From positions 682,001 to 746,000 of the forward strand of contig NZ_CP061315.1 of the NCBI RefSeq assembly GCF_018688315.1: 64,000 nt of DNA, given 5' to 3'. The position numbers and the translations under genes were made by a program. This document shows positions 17,716 to 26,697 of this stretch, one piece after another (position 1 is the first letter of the stretch; every line of letters starts with the position of its first letter). Source of the stretch: Polynucleobacter sp. AP-Kolm-20A-A1. GTDB taxonomy: Bacteria; Pseudomonadota; Gammaproteobacteria; Burkholderiales; Burkholderiaceae. Under the pieces are notes generated by a model. That model saw only the letters and a list, made by a program, of their open reading frames with translations. It made no database searches and was not told the origin of the DNA.

Positions 17716-18585
17716 ATGGTTGGCTTGCAGCAAGTAATGAGATCGTTTGGTTTGGCATTGATAGGAGCCATGCATCCGCGGATGCTATGGCTGAGTCTTC
17801 GCCCATTTCTAATCATCTCTGTTTTATGGGGTTGTCTCATCTGGCTCACTTGGACTCCTGCGCTAGAGGCGCTCAGTATTTTTTTGACGACTTCGATATT
17901 TACCAGTTGGATACAGGAAGGTTTGGTTTGGGCTGGCCTTGAGAATGCTAGAGCCTTTATTGCACCATTATTTTTCGTGATGCTGATCATCCCACTGATT
18001 ACGATTAGCTTATTAGTCTTAATTGCTTTCTCAACTGTTCCTGCGATCGTAAAAAATGTGATTAGACAAGCCCACTACCAGGATTTGGAATGTAAGCGTG
18101 GCGGCGGTTTATTTGGTAGCTTGGTTTATACCTTGTGGTCAGCGCTTATCTGCCTAGTATTGGTGATGCTGACATTGCCGGTATGGTGGATACCACCGCT
18201 GTTTGCCGTTCTTCCTCCTTTGCTGTGGGGTTGGTTAACTATGCGACTGATGTCTTATGACGTTTTGGCAAAGCATGCCAGCACAGAAGAGCGGGATCTA
18301 CTTTTAGAAAAGTACCGCTGGTCTTTGCTTACCATGGGAATTATCTCGGGAATGCTGGGCGCCGTGCCTACATTTTTTTGGGCGACTTCGGCATTAGCAT
18401 TAGTCTTATTTCCAATTGTGAGTTTTATAGCCCTTTGGATTTACTCGCTCATTTTTGTTTTTGCTGCACTTTGGTTTAGCCATTTTTTATTAGATGCCTT
18501 AAAAGAATTGCGGCAAGAAGAGTTGGATAAAGCGCTAACAGTGCAATCGCGTGTAGTTGATATGGAACTTCCGCATCATAGTTAA
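17716..18585 (+). CDS. EI24 domain (CysZ-like) membrane protein
   Basis: Membrane protein of 289 residues with about six hydrophobic segments, including paired segments near residues 75-105 and 135-175. The overall pattern fits the EI24/CysZ family, whose best studied member CysZ is a sulfate transporter. No cysteine synthesis gene is near, so sulfate transport is not claimed. A strong AGGAG at 17707-17711 supports the ATG. The next gene begins within or just after its stop codon, suggesting translational coupling. Confidence 0.75.
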   Translation: MVGLQQVMRSFGLALIGAMHPRMLWLSLRPFLIISVLWGCLIWLTWTPALEALSIFLTTSIFTSWIQEGLVWAGLENARAFIAPLFFVMLIIPLITISLLVLIAFSTVPAIVKNVIRQAHYQDLECKRGGGLFGSLVYTLWSALICLVLVMLTLPVWWIPPLFAVLPPLLWGWLTMRLMSYDVLAKHASTEERDLLLEKYRWSLLTMGIISGMLGAVPTFFWATSALALVLFPIVSFIALWIYSLIFVFAALWFSHFLLDALKELRQEELDKALTVQSRVVDMELPHHS

Positions 18586-18601
18586 TGAGATGGTTGATGA
18601 A

Positions 18602-19456
18602 ATGAAAAAAGTTGAAGTGAATGATCAAAAAGAGCAGGTGGCTCAGGCGCAACGTCGCTTTGGTTTGATTGTGATTGGCGATGAAATCCTATCTGGACGA
18701 CGTCAAGATAAACACATGAGCAAGCTCATTGAATTACTCAATGAGCGCGGCTTGAGTCTGTCATGGGCCAAGTATGTTGCCGATGATCCCGCGCAAATTA
18801 CTGCAACCTTAAAAGAAAGTTTTGCTAGCGGTGATGTGGTGTTTAGTACTGGCGGCATTGGCGCCACTCCTGATGACCACACACGTCAATGTGCTGCACT
18901 TGCCTTGGGTACAAAAACAGAATTGCATCCAACTGCTAAAGAGTTAATTGCTGGACGTATTCAGTCAATGGCCGAAGGTGATCCGATCAAAGCGGATTTA
19001 AATACCCCCGAAAACCAACATCGCTTCAAGATGGGTGAGTTTCCGATTGGTAGCGACATCATTCCCAATCCCTATAACCAAATTCCGGGCTTTCGGATTA
19101 AAGAGCATCACTTTGTCCCTGGCTTTCCGGTAATGGCTGCTCCTATGATGGCTTGGTGCTTGGATACTCACTACAGGGATCTTTTCCACCAAGAGAACTG
19201 GGCAGAGCAAAGCTTCATTGTTCCCAAGGGCATCGAATCCACGTTGACACCTCTTATGGAGCGCATAGAGGCCAACTTCCCCGGAGTAAAGGTCTTTAGT
19301 CTTCCGTCAGTTGGAGACGCCTCTAGGGGCGGTGTTTATGCTCAGCGCCATATCGAGCTGGGCATTAAAGGCAATGCCAATCTCTTAGAAAGCGCATGGA
19401 TTGCTTTGCGGGCGGGGACCCAAGAGCTCGGTTACGAAATCCACGATATCAGTTAA
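18602..19456 (+). CDS. CinA-like protein with a molybdopterin-binding (MoCF_biosynth) domain only
   Basis: Contains the N-terminal domain of CinA: LIVIGDEILSGRRQDKHMSKL and the STGGIGATPDDHTRQC loop. The C-terminal nicotinamide-nucleotide amidase domain of full CinA is missing and the protein stops at about 285 residues. In full CinA this domain hydrolyses ADP-ribose; similar short proteins are often annotated as competence/damage-inducible protein A. I chose ATG 18602 (MKKVEVND) as start; ATG 18590 and an overlapping start at 18557 are alternatives. The gene is tightly linked to the EI24 gene, for which I know no functional reason. Confidence 0.85.
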   Translation: MKKVEVNDQKEQVAQAQRRFGLIVIGDEILSGRRQDKHMSKLIELLNERGLSLSWAKYVADDPAQITATLKESFASGDVVFSTGGIGATPDDHTRQCAALALGTKTELHPTAKELIAGRIQSMAEGDPIKADLNTPENQHRFKMGEFPIGSDIIPNPYNQIPGFRIKEHHFVPGFPVMAAPMMAWCLDTHYRDLFHQENWAEQSFIVPKGIESTLTPLMERIEANFPGVKVFSLPSVGDASRGGVYAQRHIELGIKGNANLLESAWIALRAGTQELGYEIHDIS

Positions 19457-19463
19457 GCAAAAA

Positions 19464-19480
19464 CGCACTAAAAAGGTGCA
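19464..19480. promoter_or_regulatory. NtrC-type binding site 1 upstream of glnA
   Basis: CGCACTAAAAAGGTGCA closely matches the NtrC (NRI) dyad GCACY-N5-GGTGC. It lies just after the stop of the preceding gene and 198 bp before the glnA ATG. Its centre is 52 bp, about five helical turns, from a second site, as expected for cooperative binding of two dimers. Confidence 0.7.
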
Positions 19481-19515
19481 AATAGGGGTTTTTGAGCCTG
19501 AATACGGGGTAAATC

Positions 19516-19532
19516 AGCACTTAAATAGTGCA
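19516..19532. promoter_or_regulatory. NtrC-type binding site 2 upstream of glnA
   Basis: AGCACTTAAATAGTGCA has perfectly symmetric arms (GCACT and AGTGC, 5-bp centre) of the NtrC dyad type. It is centred about 84 bp upstream of the start predicted from the sigma-54-like element. Position and pairing resemble the enhancer sites of the E. coli glnA promoter. Confidence 0.7.
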
Positions 19533-19582
19533 ATAATGAGAGTTCCCATTTGTTTGCTTCAGTAAATTACATACATCCATAA

Positions 19583-19596
19583 GGCATGTTTGGTGC
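19583..19596 (+). promoter_or_regulatory. Sigma-54-like -24/-12 element of glnA
   Basis: GGCATGTTTGGTGC has the invariant GG and GC doublets with exactly 10 bp between them, plus part of the flanking consensus (GGCA and TGC). The predicted start would be near 19607, giving a leader of about 55 nt. I found no convincing sigma-70 pair in the same gap. Because NtrC in this window lacks the GAFTGA residues needed to work with sigma-54, the element may be a relic. Confidence 0.4.
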
Positions 19597-19661
19597 CTGG
19601 AATAAACAAGGGTGTATGCCTTAAGTTTTGATTCCGAATTTAGTTAATAGAGGAGATTTGC

Positions 19662-21077
19662 ATGACGAAGACCGTCGCTGATGTGATGAAGTTAGTTAAA
19701 GAGAAAGAATGTACTTTCGTTGATTTCCGCTTTGTAGATACAAAGGGTAAAGAACAACACACGACAGTTCCTATCTCTGCTTTTGACGAAGACAAATTTG
19801 AGAGCGGTCATGCATTTGACGGTTCTTCTATTGCCGGCTGGAAGGGTATTGAAGCTTCTGACATGTTGCTCAAACCAGATCCAACAGCTGCTTATATCGA
19901 CCCATTCTATGAAGAGCCAACTTTGGTATTGACATGTGATGTGATCGAGCCAGCTGATGGCAAAGGTTACGACCGTGACCCACGTTCTATCGCTAAACGC
20001 GCTGAAGCATATTTGAAGAGCACTGGCTTGGGCGATACAGCGTACTTTGGTCCAGAACCAGAATTCTTTATTTTTGATGGCGTTCGTTGGGGTGCCGACA
20101 TGCAGGGTTGCTTCGTGAAGATTGATTCCGAAGAAGCTCCATGGTCATCCGCAAAAGAAATCGAAGGCGGTAACACTGGTCACCGTCCAGGTAAAAAAGG
20201 CGGCTACTTCCCAGTTGCTCCTGTAGATACATTCCAAGACATGCGTTCTGAAATGTGTTTGATTCTTGAATCATTGGGCATTCCTGTTGAAGTTCATCAC
20301 CATGAAGTTGCTGGTCAAGGCCAAAATGAATTGGGTACAAAGTTCAGCACATTGGTACAGCGCGCTGACTGGACTATCTGGCAGAAGTATGTAGTTCAAA
20401 ACGTTGCGCATGCATACGGCAAGACTGCAACATTTATGCCTAAGCCAGTAGTTGGCGATAACGGTTCTGGTATGCACGTTCACCAATCTATTTGGAAAAA
20501 CGGCGAGAACTTGTTTGCTGGTAATGGCTATGCTGGTTTGTCAGAGTTTGCTCTGTTCTACATCGGCGGCATCATCAAGCATGCTAAGGCATTGAATGCG
20601 ATTACTAATCCAGGTACAAACTCATACAAGCGTTTGGTACCAGGCTTTGAAGCTCCGGTTAAGTTGGCTTACTCAGCACGTAACCGTTCCGCTTCAATTC
20701 GTATTCCACACGTTCCAAATCCTAAGGGTCGTCGTATTGAGACTCGCTTCCCAGATCCATTGGCTAACCCATACCTCTGTTTCTCTGCATTGATGATGGC
20801 TGGTTTGGACGGCGTTCAAAACAAGATTCATCCAGGCGAAGCTGCTGACAAGAACTTGTATGACTTGCCACCAGAAGAAGATGCAAAGATCCCAACCGTT
20901 TGCGCAAGCTTGGAAGAGGCATTGGATGCATTGAAGAAAGATCACGAGTTCTTGACTCGCGGTGGTGTATTCACTGAGTCCATGATTGATGCATATATCA
21001 ATTTGAAGATGGAAGATGTCACACGTTTCCGTATGACTACACATCCAATCGAATTTGATATGTACTACTCCCTGTAA
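19662..21077 (+). CDS. glnA: Glutamine synthetase type I
   Basis: Assimilates ammonium: glutamate + NH3 + ATP to glutamine. The 471 residues match the dodecameric GSI-beta class. The beta-grasp N-terminal domain carries [16 protein letters not shown]. The active-site block [11 protein letters not shown], the ATP-binding [10 protein letters not shown] and the glutamate-binding segment [13 protein letters not shown] are present. The adenylylation tyrosine sits in [10 protein letters not shown] (about residue 400), so activity is probably controlled by GlnE. A very good AGAGGAGAT precedes the ATG. Upstream lie two NtrC-type sites; downstream follow ntrB and ntrC. Confidence 0.98.
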   Translation: MTKTVADVMKLVKEKECTFVDFRFVDTKGKEQHTTVPISAFDEDKFESGHAFDGSSIAGWKGIEASDMLLKPDPTAAYIDPFYEEPTLVLTCDVIEPADGKGYDRDPRSIAKRAEAYLKSTGLGDTAYFGPEPEFFIFDGVRWGADMQGCFVKIDSEEAPWSSAKEIEGGNTGHRPGKKGGYFPVAPVDTFQDMRSEMCLILESLGIPVEVHHHEVAGQGQNELGTKFSTLVQRADWTIWQKYVVQNVAHAYGKTATFMPKPVVGDNGSGMHVHQSIWKNGENLFAGNGYAGLSEFALFYIGGIIKHAKALNAITNPGTNSYKRLVPGFEAPVKLAYSARNRSASIRIPHVPNPKGRRIETRFPDPLANPYLCFSALMMAGLDGVQNKIHPGEAADKNLYDLPPEEDAKIPTVCASLEEALDALKKDHEFLTRGGVFTESMIDAYINLKMEDVTRFRMTTHPIEFDMYYSL

Positions 21078-21091
21078 GCGAAGGAGAGAAC

Positions 21092-22225
21092 TTGAGCGCA
21101 GGTATGTTGCGCAATTCGTTCAAGGGAGCAGCTTCGGCTGCTCCTTTTTTTCCGACATTGCTCGATCAGATGCCCAATGCCATCGTGGTATTTAGGGCGG
21201 AGACCCAACAATTGGTGTACGTGAACCCGGCTGCCGAGTCAGCTTTGGATCTTTCGCGTAAGTCACTTGAGGGGCAATCTGTGCATGGTTTGTTTGGCGA
21301 GAATGAGGCCCTTGCTTACATGATTAGCGAAGTAAAGCTGGGTCATGTGCAGGCTCAACGCCAAGAAATGGTTTTACATTCATTGCCAGGAAGCATTCAT
21401 CAGGATTCAATCCCAGCGCATGTAGTGATTGCTTTGCTTGATGATCCTGAGTTGCTGATGATGGAATGGTTTCCAATTGATCAGCAGCTACGAAGCGAGC
21501 GTGATGAACGCGTAACACAGCAGGTGGAAGCCAATAAACAATTGATGCGCAATTTGGCGCATGAGATTAAGAACCCTTTGGGCGGTATTCGTGGAGCTGC
21601 ACAGTTATTAGAGTTTGAGCTCCCTGAAAAGGGTCTGCGCGAGTACACGCAAGTAATCATTAAAGAATCAGATCGTCTGCAGACATTGGTTGACCGTCTT
21701 TTGGCGCCGCATCGCAAGGCCCATGTGATGGAGTCCTTCAATGTGCATGAGGCATTAGAACGTGTGCGTAGCTTGGTATTGGCTGAGTTTCCAAAAGGTT
21801 TGCGGATCATACGAAACTATGACACTAGCTTGCCTGATGTACTGGGTGATAGAGAGCAACTCATTCAGGCGGTTCTCAATATTGTTCATAACGCAGCCCA
21901 AGCACTCTCTGAAGAGATTCATGCGGGCATAGCTCAAATTGAATTAAAGACACGAGTGGCGCGTTCAGTCACGATTGCAAAGCACCGCTACAAGCTAGCG
22001 ATGGATCTTCATGTGATTGATAACGGGCCAGGTATCCCGAAAGAAATTATTGAGCGCATCTTCTTCCCATTGGTCTCGGGAAGAGAGGGGGGTAGTGGCT
22101 TAGGCCTTACTCTGGCGCAAAACTTTGTTCAGCAGCACCAGGGCTTTATCGCATGTGATAGTCGCCCTGGTTGTACAGATTTTCATATTCAAATTCCATA
22201 CCGTAGGCAGGAGAAAGCATCATGA
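21092..22225 (+). CDS. glnL: Nitrogen regulation sensor kinase NtrB (GlnL)
   Basis: Cytoplasmic histidine kinase that phosphorylates NtrC under nitrogen limitation and responds to PII protein. A PAS domain (about residues 20-130) is followed by the phosphoacceptor box LAHEIKNPLGGIRGAAQ (His157), the N-box NIVHNAAQAL and the G boxes DNGPGIP and GGSGLGL. No membrane segment is present. The start is a TTG at 21092, chosen because AAGGAG lies 5 bases upstream. The first codons overlap a perfect intrinsic terminator hairpin at 21125-21151, so expression is probably limited or coupled to translation. The stop overlaps the ntrC ATG by 4 bp. Confidence 0.93.
   Translation: MSAGMLRNSFKGAASAAPFFPTLLDQMPNAIVVFRAETQQLVYVNPAAESALDLSRKSLEGQSVHGLFGENEALAYMISEVKLGHVQAQRQEMVLHSLPGSIHQDSIPAHVVIALLDDPELLMMEWFPIDQQLRSERDERVTQQVEANKQLMRNLAHEIKNPLGGIRGAAQLLEFELPEKGLREYTQVIIKESDRLQTLVDRLLAPHRKAHVMESFNVHEALERVRSLVLAEFPKGLRIIRNYDTSLPDVLGDREQLIQAVLNIVHNAAQALSEEIHAGIAQIELKTRVARSVTIAKHRYKLAMDLHVIDNGPGIPKEIIERIFFPLVSGREGGSGLGLTLAQNFVQQHQGFIACDSRPGCTDFHIQIPYRRQEKAS
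21125..21151 (+). terminator. Intrinsic terminator inside the start of ntrB
   Basis: A perfect 8-bp stem GGAGCAGC / GCTGCTCC closed by a TTCG tetraloop and followed by seven T residues. It lies 48 bp after the glnA stop, inside codons 12-20 of ntrB as started at 21092. It should end much of the glnA transcription. A ribosome moving over the first ntrB codons would melt it. Confidence 0.85.
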
Positions 22226-23673
22226 AACCAATTTGGATCGTCGACGATGATCAATCCATTCGCTGGGTTTTAGAAAAGGCCTTATCTCGCGAGAATATTC
22301 CGCATAAGAGCTTCTCTAATCCAAATGATGTTCTCAATGCTTTGGAAAAAGAGTCTCCACAGGTTTTGATATCTGACATTCGTATGCCACGCGGTAATGG
22401 CTTGGATTTATTGCAGCAGGTCAAGGTAACCCATCCAAATTTACCCGTCATCATCATGACTGCGTATTCGGATTTGGACTCAGCTGTTTCATCCTTCCAA
22501 GGTGGCGCATTTGAGTACCTTACTAAACCATTTGATGTGGAAAAGGCAGTTGAACTCATTCATCGCGCAGTTGAACAGGGCATTCGTAATGACTCTGGCG
22601 CTAAAGAGTTAACCGCATGGCGCCAAGACGCTTCCGAAATCATTGGTCAGGCACCAGCCATGCAGGAAATCTTCCGCGCTATTGGCCGTCTAGCGCAATC
22701 ATCAGCAACGGTATTAATTACCGGTGAGTCCGGAACTGGCAAGGAATTGGTTGCTCATGCTTTACATAAGCACAGCCCATCAGCCAAGGGCCCATTTGTA
22801 TCCTTAAGCACCTCGGCTGTACCTAAGGACTTATTAGAGTCAGAGTTATTTGGTCATGAGCGTGGAGCCTTCCCTGGCGCACAAACTTTACGTCGCGGTC
22901 GTTTTGAATTGGCCGATGGCGGTACCTTGTTCTTGGGTGAGATCGGTGACCTCCCATTTGAATTGCAAACCAGACTGCTGCGCGTGCTGTCTGATGGTCA
23001 TTTCTATCGCATTGGTGGTCAAGATCCCATCAAGGTTAACGTTCGCATTATTGCCTCTACACATCAGAATTTAGATGCGAGGGTGGCGGCAGGGTTCTTC
23101 CGTGAAGATTTACTGCACCGTTTAAATGTCATTCGCCTACGTATGCCTTCATTGCGCGAACGTAGCGAGGATATCCCAATGCTGGCAAGACACTTTATGC
23201 TCAGTTGCGCTAAATCCCTTGGGGTTGATCCTAAAAAGCTTTCAGACGAAGTGTTAAAAGAAATGAGCACAATGCCATTTCCGGGTAATGTGCGCCAGTT
23301 GGAGAACTTATGCCACTGGCTAACGGTCATGACTCCAGCCAATATTATTGGCGTCAGTGATCTGCCTGCCGACATTGTTGCTGAAGCAAGCATTCAACCG
23401 GTGATCTTGCACGGCGAGTCATCACCTAGCACTGCAACTAGCGGTAAACCTGCAGCCGGTGATTGGGAAAGCGGTTTGGGTCGCTTAGCGGTCAAGATGC
23501 TCCAAGATGGCGATAAAGAAGTCTACGATGCACTTTGCTCGCGCTTTGAAAAGGCGGTACTGCAAGCTGCACTGGAAGTGACTCGTGGTCGTCGTGTTGA
23601 GGCGGCACAGCGTCTTGGCATTGGCCGGAATACGATCACTCGCAAATTGCAGGAACTTGGGATCGATGACTGA
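22222..23673 (+). CDS. glnG: Nitrogen response regulator NtrC (GlnG) with altered sigma-54 activation motifs
   Basis: Receiver domain (phosphoacceptor Asp52 in ISDIRMPRG), AAA+ domain and C-terminal Fis-type helix-turn-helix ([20 protein letters not shown]) in the normal order, 483 residues. Walker A GESGTGK (168-174) is intact. The sigma-54 contact motif GAFTGA reads GAFPGA (Pro218), and the Walker B FLDEI reads FLGEI (Gly239 for Asp). The usual N-x-A-A-I-P segment is S-T-S-A-V-P. These sites are needed for ATP hydrolysis and for remodelling sigma-54 polymerase. The protein may therefore still bind DNA but act differently, for example with sigma-70 as Rhodobacter capsulatus NtrC does. The frame is otherwise intact and the gene is coupled to ntrB. 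Confidence 0.93.
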   Translation: MKPIWIVDDDQSIRWVLEKALSRENIPHKSFSNPNDVLNALEKESPQVLISDIRMPRGNGLDLLQQVKVTHPNLPVIIMTAYSDLDSAVSSFQGGAFEYLTKPFDVEKAVELIHRAVEQGIRNDSGAKELTAWRQDASEIIGQAPAMQEIFRAIGRLAQSSATVLITGESGTGKELVAHALHKHSPSAKGPFVSLSTSAVPKDLLESELFGHERGAFPGAQTLRRGRFELADGGTLFLGEIGDLPFELQTRLLRVLSDGHFYRIGGQDPIKVNVRIIASTHQNLDARVAAGFFREDLLHRLNVIRLRMPSLRERSEDIPMLARHFMLSCAKSLGVDPKKLSDEVLKEMSTMPFPGNVRQLENLCHWLTVMTPANIIGVSDLPADIVAEASIQPVILHGESSPSTATSGKPAAGDWESGLGRLAVKMLQDGDKEVYDALCSRFEKAVLQAALEVTRGRRVEAAQRLGIGRNTITRKLQELGIDD

Positions 23674-24514
23674 TTCAGTTCGGATTGCAGCGTGGAATGT
23701 GAACTCCTTAAAAGTTCGCCTTCCGCACGTCCTGCGCTGGTTGCAAGACCAAGAAAAGGCAAAAAAACCGATTGATGCACTTTGCTTGCAAGAATTAAAG
23801 CTTACAGATGATAAGTATCCCCATCAAGAGTTGGAGGCGGCTGGTTATTTGAGTTTGGCAGCAGGGCAAAAGACTTATAACGGCGTCGCCATTATTGTGC
23901 GTAAAGCTGCTTTAGCGCCTATCGCATCCGATTTGGCAACAACCTTTCTAAAGCCCGTTAGAAATATCCCAAACCACGAAGATGAGCAGCAGCGCATCTT
24001 GGCGGCAACCATCCCATTTGCAGGTATGCAGCCTATTAGATTGGTCTCAGCTTACTTTCCGAATGGACAATCACCTGATAGCGATAAGTTTGTTTATAAA
24101 TTGAGCTGGCTTAACGCCTTGCAAACTTGGTTGGCACAAGAGCTCGAACAAAGTCCTCGTTTAGCACTTCTAGGCGACTTTAATATTGCACCTGCCGATG
24201 CGGATGTGCATGACCCCAAAGTCTGGGAAGGGCAGAACCTAGTTTCTCCACCAGAGCGCGATGCATTTCAAGCGCTGATTGGACTTGGATTGCATGATTC
24301 TTTCAGAATGTTTGAGCAAGCCCCAAAAACATTTAGCTGGTGGGACTATCGCATGATGGGCTTCAGAAGAAATGCCGGCATGCGAATCGACCATATTTTG
24401 CTAAGTGATGCATTAAAGGAAAGATGCAGTGCTAGCTTAGTAGATAAGGAGCCTAGAACCTGGGAGCAGCCTTCAGATCATGCCCCAGTGATAGCGCAAA
24501 TTAAAAAAGGCTAA
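23666..24514 (+). CDS. xth: Exodeoxyribonuclease III
   Basis: AP endonuclease / 3'-5' exonuclease of base excision repair in the Xth/ExoA group. It begins IAAWNVNSLKVRLPHV, with the metal-binding CLQELKLTDDKYP (Glu), ALLGDFNIAPADADVHDP, WWDYR, RIDHILLS and the terminal SDHAPV (catalytic His). The start chosen is ATG 23666, which overlaps the ntrC stop by 8 bp; a longer frame from 23585 runs inside ntrC and has no family match. This position suggests read-through from the ntr genes. It converges on prlC with 6 bp between the stops. Confidence 0.93.
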   Translation: MTDSVRIAAWNVNSLKVRLPHVLRWLQDQEKAKKPIDALCLQELKLTDDKYPHQELEAAGYLSLAAGQKTYNGVAIIVRKAALAPIASDLATTFLKPVRNIPNHEDEQQRILAATIPFAGMQPIRLVSAYFPNGQSPDSDKFVYKLSWLNALQTWLAQELEQSPRLALLGDFNIAPADADVHDPKVWEGQNLVSPPERDAFQALIGLGLHDSFRMFEQAPKTFSWWDYRMMGFRRNAGMRIDHILLSDALKERCSASLVDKEPRTWEQPSDHAPVIAQIKKG

Positions 24515-24520
24515 GGCACA

Positions 24521-26644
24521 TTACGCCAAGCCACCATGTCTTAGTAAGGCGTCTACGCTTGGCTCTCGACCTCTAAAGGCTTTGAAGGACTCAGCAGCAG
24601 GTCGACTACCGCCAACTTCAAGGATTTCTTGGCGGTAACGAATGCCCGTTTTCTCATCCAGTACGCTACCAGTCAATTTTGCCGCCTCTTCAAACGCAGA
24701 ATAGACGTCTGCAGATAGTACCTCTGCCCATTTATAACTGTAATAGCCAGCCGCATAACCGCCTGCAAAGATATGGCTAAAGGTATAAATCCAGCGCGAG
24801 ATCTCTGGCTGAGGAATAACGTTAAATGCATCCGCAATGGATCTGGATAGATCTAGAACTGCCTGACCTTTAGCGTTCTTCGCATCGAAGCTAGCGTGTA
24901 AGCGCCAATCTGTTAGTGACATCACAACTTGACGTAGGGTCATATAGCCATTCTGGAAGTTTTTGGCAGCTAAGATTTTTTCAAATAACTCTCGTGGCAA
25001 TGGTTTGCCAGTTTCTGCATGGGCAGTCATCTTTTCAAGCACTTCCCACTCCCAGCAGAAGTTTTCCATAAATTGACTTGGTAGTTCAACAGCATCCCAT
25101 TCAACACCATTGATTCCTGAGACACCTAAAGCGCTAACTTGCGTTAAGAGATGGTGTAAGCCATGGCCACTTTCATGAAAGAGCGTAATCACATCATCAT
25201 GGGTGATAGTGGGTTGACGCAGAACGCCATCCACCTTAACCGGAGGCGCAAAGTTACAAACTAGGTAGGCAACTGGTACCTGAATATCACCATTAGGGAG
25301 TACTCTGCGACCACGCGCATCATCCATCCAGGCGCCACCACGCTTGCCTGGGCGAGCATAAGGATCTAGGTAGAAATAGGCTGTGATATTTCCTTTTGCA
25401 TCTTTTACCGAGAAGGACTGCACATCAGCATGCCAGGTTGGTAGGTCTGCCGATTCAATCTTGACGCCGAAGAGGGTTTGGATGACTTCAAAGAGACCAT
25501 CTAATACTTTTGGTAATGGAAAGTATTGCTTAAGTTCATTTTCTGAAAAAGAATAGCGCTCCTGTTTTAATCTCTCAGAAGCAAATGCGATATCCCAAGG
25601 CTCAAGACCATCGGTAAGTCCTAAAGTATTTGCAAACTCAGAGAGCTCTTGCCAATCTTTTTTCGCAAATGGTTTGGCCTTTTGTGCAAAATTAGTCAAG
25701 AAAGAATCAACCTCCTCAACGGTGCCAGCCATTTTTGGCGCCAAACTCAGAGCGGCATAGTTTGCAAACCCAAGCATCTGCGCTTCTTCATCACGTAGGC
25801 GCAATTGATCGAGCATATTTTGAGTGTTGTCCCAATCCAATTTTCCATTGGCATACTTTGGTGCTAGCTCTGAAGCGCGAGTGACATAGGCCTCATACAT
25901 TAAGCGTCGCAATGCGCGGTTTTCAGAGTACTGCATCACTGGGTAATAGGAAGGGAAGTGGAGAGTGAAAGCCCAGCCTTGCAAATTCTTTTGTTGTGCA
26001 GTGTCAGCAGCGGCTGCAATCACATCATCTGGCAGGCCAATTAATTCTGCTTTATCTGTAATTAGATGCACAAAGCCATCGGTGGCATCTAAGACGTGAT
26101 CAGAAAAGGCCTTTCCTAAAACTGCTTGCTCATCTTGTATCTGGGAAAAGCGGGGCTTATCAGCATCACTTAATTCAGCGCCACCCAAACGAAAATCTCG
26201 CAATGAGTTTTCAATCACTTTTCTCTGAGCCCGGCTTAATTTAGAAAACTCAGGATTCGCACTCAGCTCTTTAAACTTTTTATATAGCTCTAAATTTTGC
26301 CCAAGACTGGAAAAGAATGCGGTTACTTCGGGAAGCATCGCGCCATAAGCAGCTCGTAGCTCTGGTGTATCCGCTACGCTATTGAGATGTGAGATGACGC
26401 CCCAAGATCTTCCTAAAAATTCTGTTGCGTCTTCCAGTGGCTCTGCCAGTGCATTCCATGTTGGGGCGGTGTTGGGATTGACCGCAATATCCACAGCTTC
26501 TTGTGCGCGCACAAGCAAATACTCTATTGCCGGCGCAATATGCTCAGGCTTTACTTCAGAGTAGGCTGCAATACCTCTACCAAAGGTCAATAGGGGATTA
26601 TTTTGCAAATCAGCAGGGAGAGTGGCGGCATGGGATGTAGTCAT
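24521..26644 (-). CDS. prlC: M3 family oligopeptidase A
   Basis: Cytoplasmic zinc metallopeptidase that clears short peptides, including cleaved signal peptides. The zinc site is in ITLFHESGHGLHHLL (HExxH) with the downstream Glu in GINGVEWDAVELPSQFMENF. The 707-residue length and the C-terminal YSYKWAEVLSADVYSAFEE fit the OpdA/thimet-type family. It sits alone on the minus strand upstream of folD (53 bp gap) and converges on xth. Confidence 0.95.
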   Translation of the reverse strand: MTTSHAATLPADLQNNPLLTFGRGIAAYSEVKPEHIAPAIEYLLVRAQEAVDIAVNPNTAPTWNALAEPLEDATEFLGRSWGVISHLNSVADTPELRAAYGAMLPEVTAFFSSLGQNLELYKKFKELSANPEFSKLSRAQRKVIENSLRDFRLGGAELSDADKPRFSQIQDEQAVLGKAFSDHVLDATDGFVHLITDKAELIGLPDDVIAAAADTAQQKNLQGWAFTLHFPSYYPVMQYSENRALRRLMYEAYVTRASELAPKYANGKLDWDNTQNMLDQLRLRDEEAQMLGFANYAALSLAPKMAGTVEEVDSFLTNFAQKAKPFAKKDWQELSEFANTLGLTDGLEPWDIAFASERLKQERYSFSENELKQYFPLPKVLDGLFEVIQTLFGVKIESADLPTWHADVQSFSVKDAKGNITAYFYLDPYARPGKRGGAWMDDARGRRVLPNGDIQVPVAYLVCNFAPPVKVDGVLRQPTITHDDVITLFHESGHGLHHLLTQVSALGVSGINGVEWDAVELPSQFMENFCWEWEVLEKMTAHAETGKPLPRELFEKILAAKNFQNGYMTLRQVVMSLTDWRLHASFDAKNAKGQAVLDLSRSIADAFNVIPQPEISRWIYTFSHIFAGGYAAGYYSYKWAEVLSADVYSAFEEAAKLTGSVLDEKTGIRYRQEILEVGGSRPAAESFKAFRGREPSVDALLRHGGLA

Positions 26645-26697
26645 CCCTCTAGCTTAATGGACTGGGATCATATTTGCCAAAAGTCCCAGTAAATTCC

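Noticed and set aside
22864-22941. Frameshift or pseudogene status of ntrC
   Set aside because: The frame is continuous over all 483 codons, with all other motifs conserved; the unusual residues are clean substitutions.
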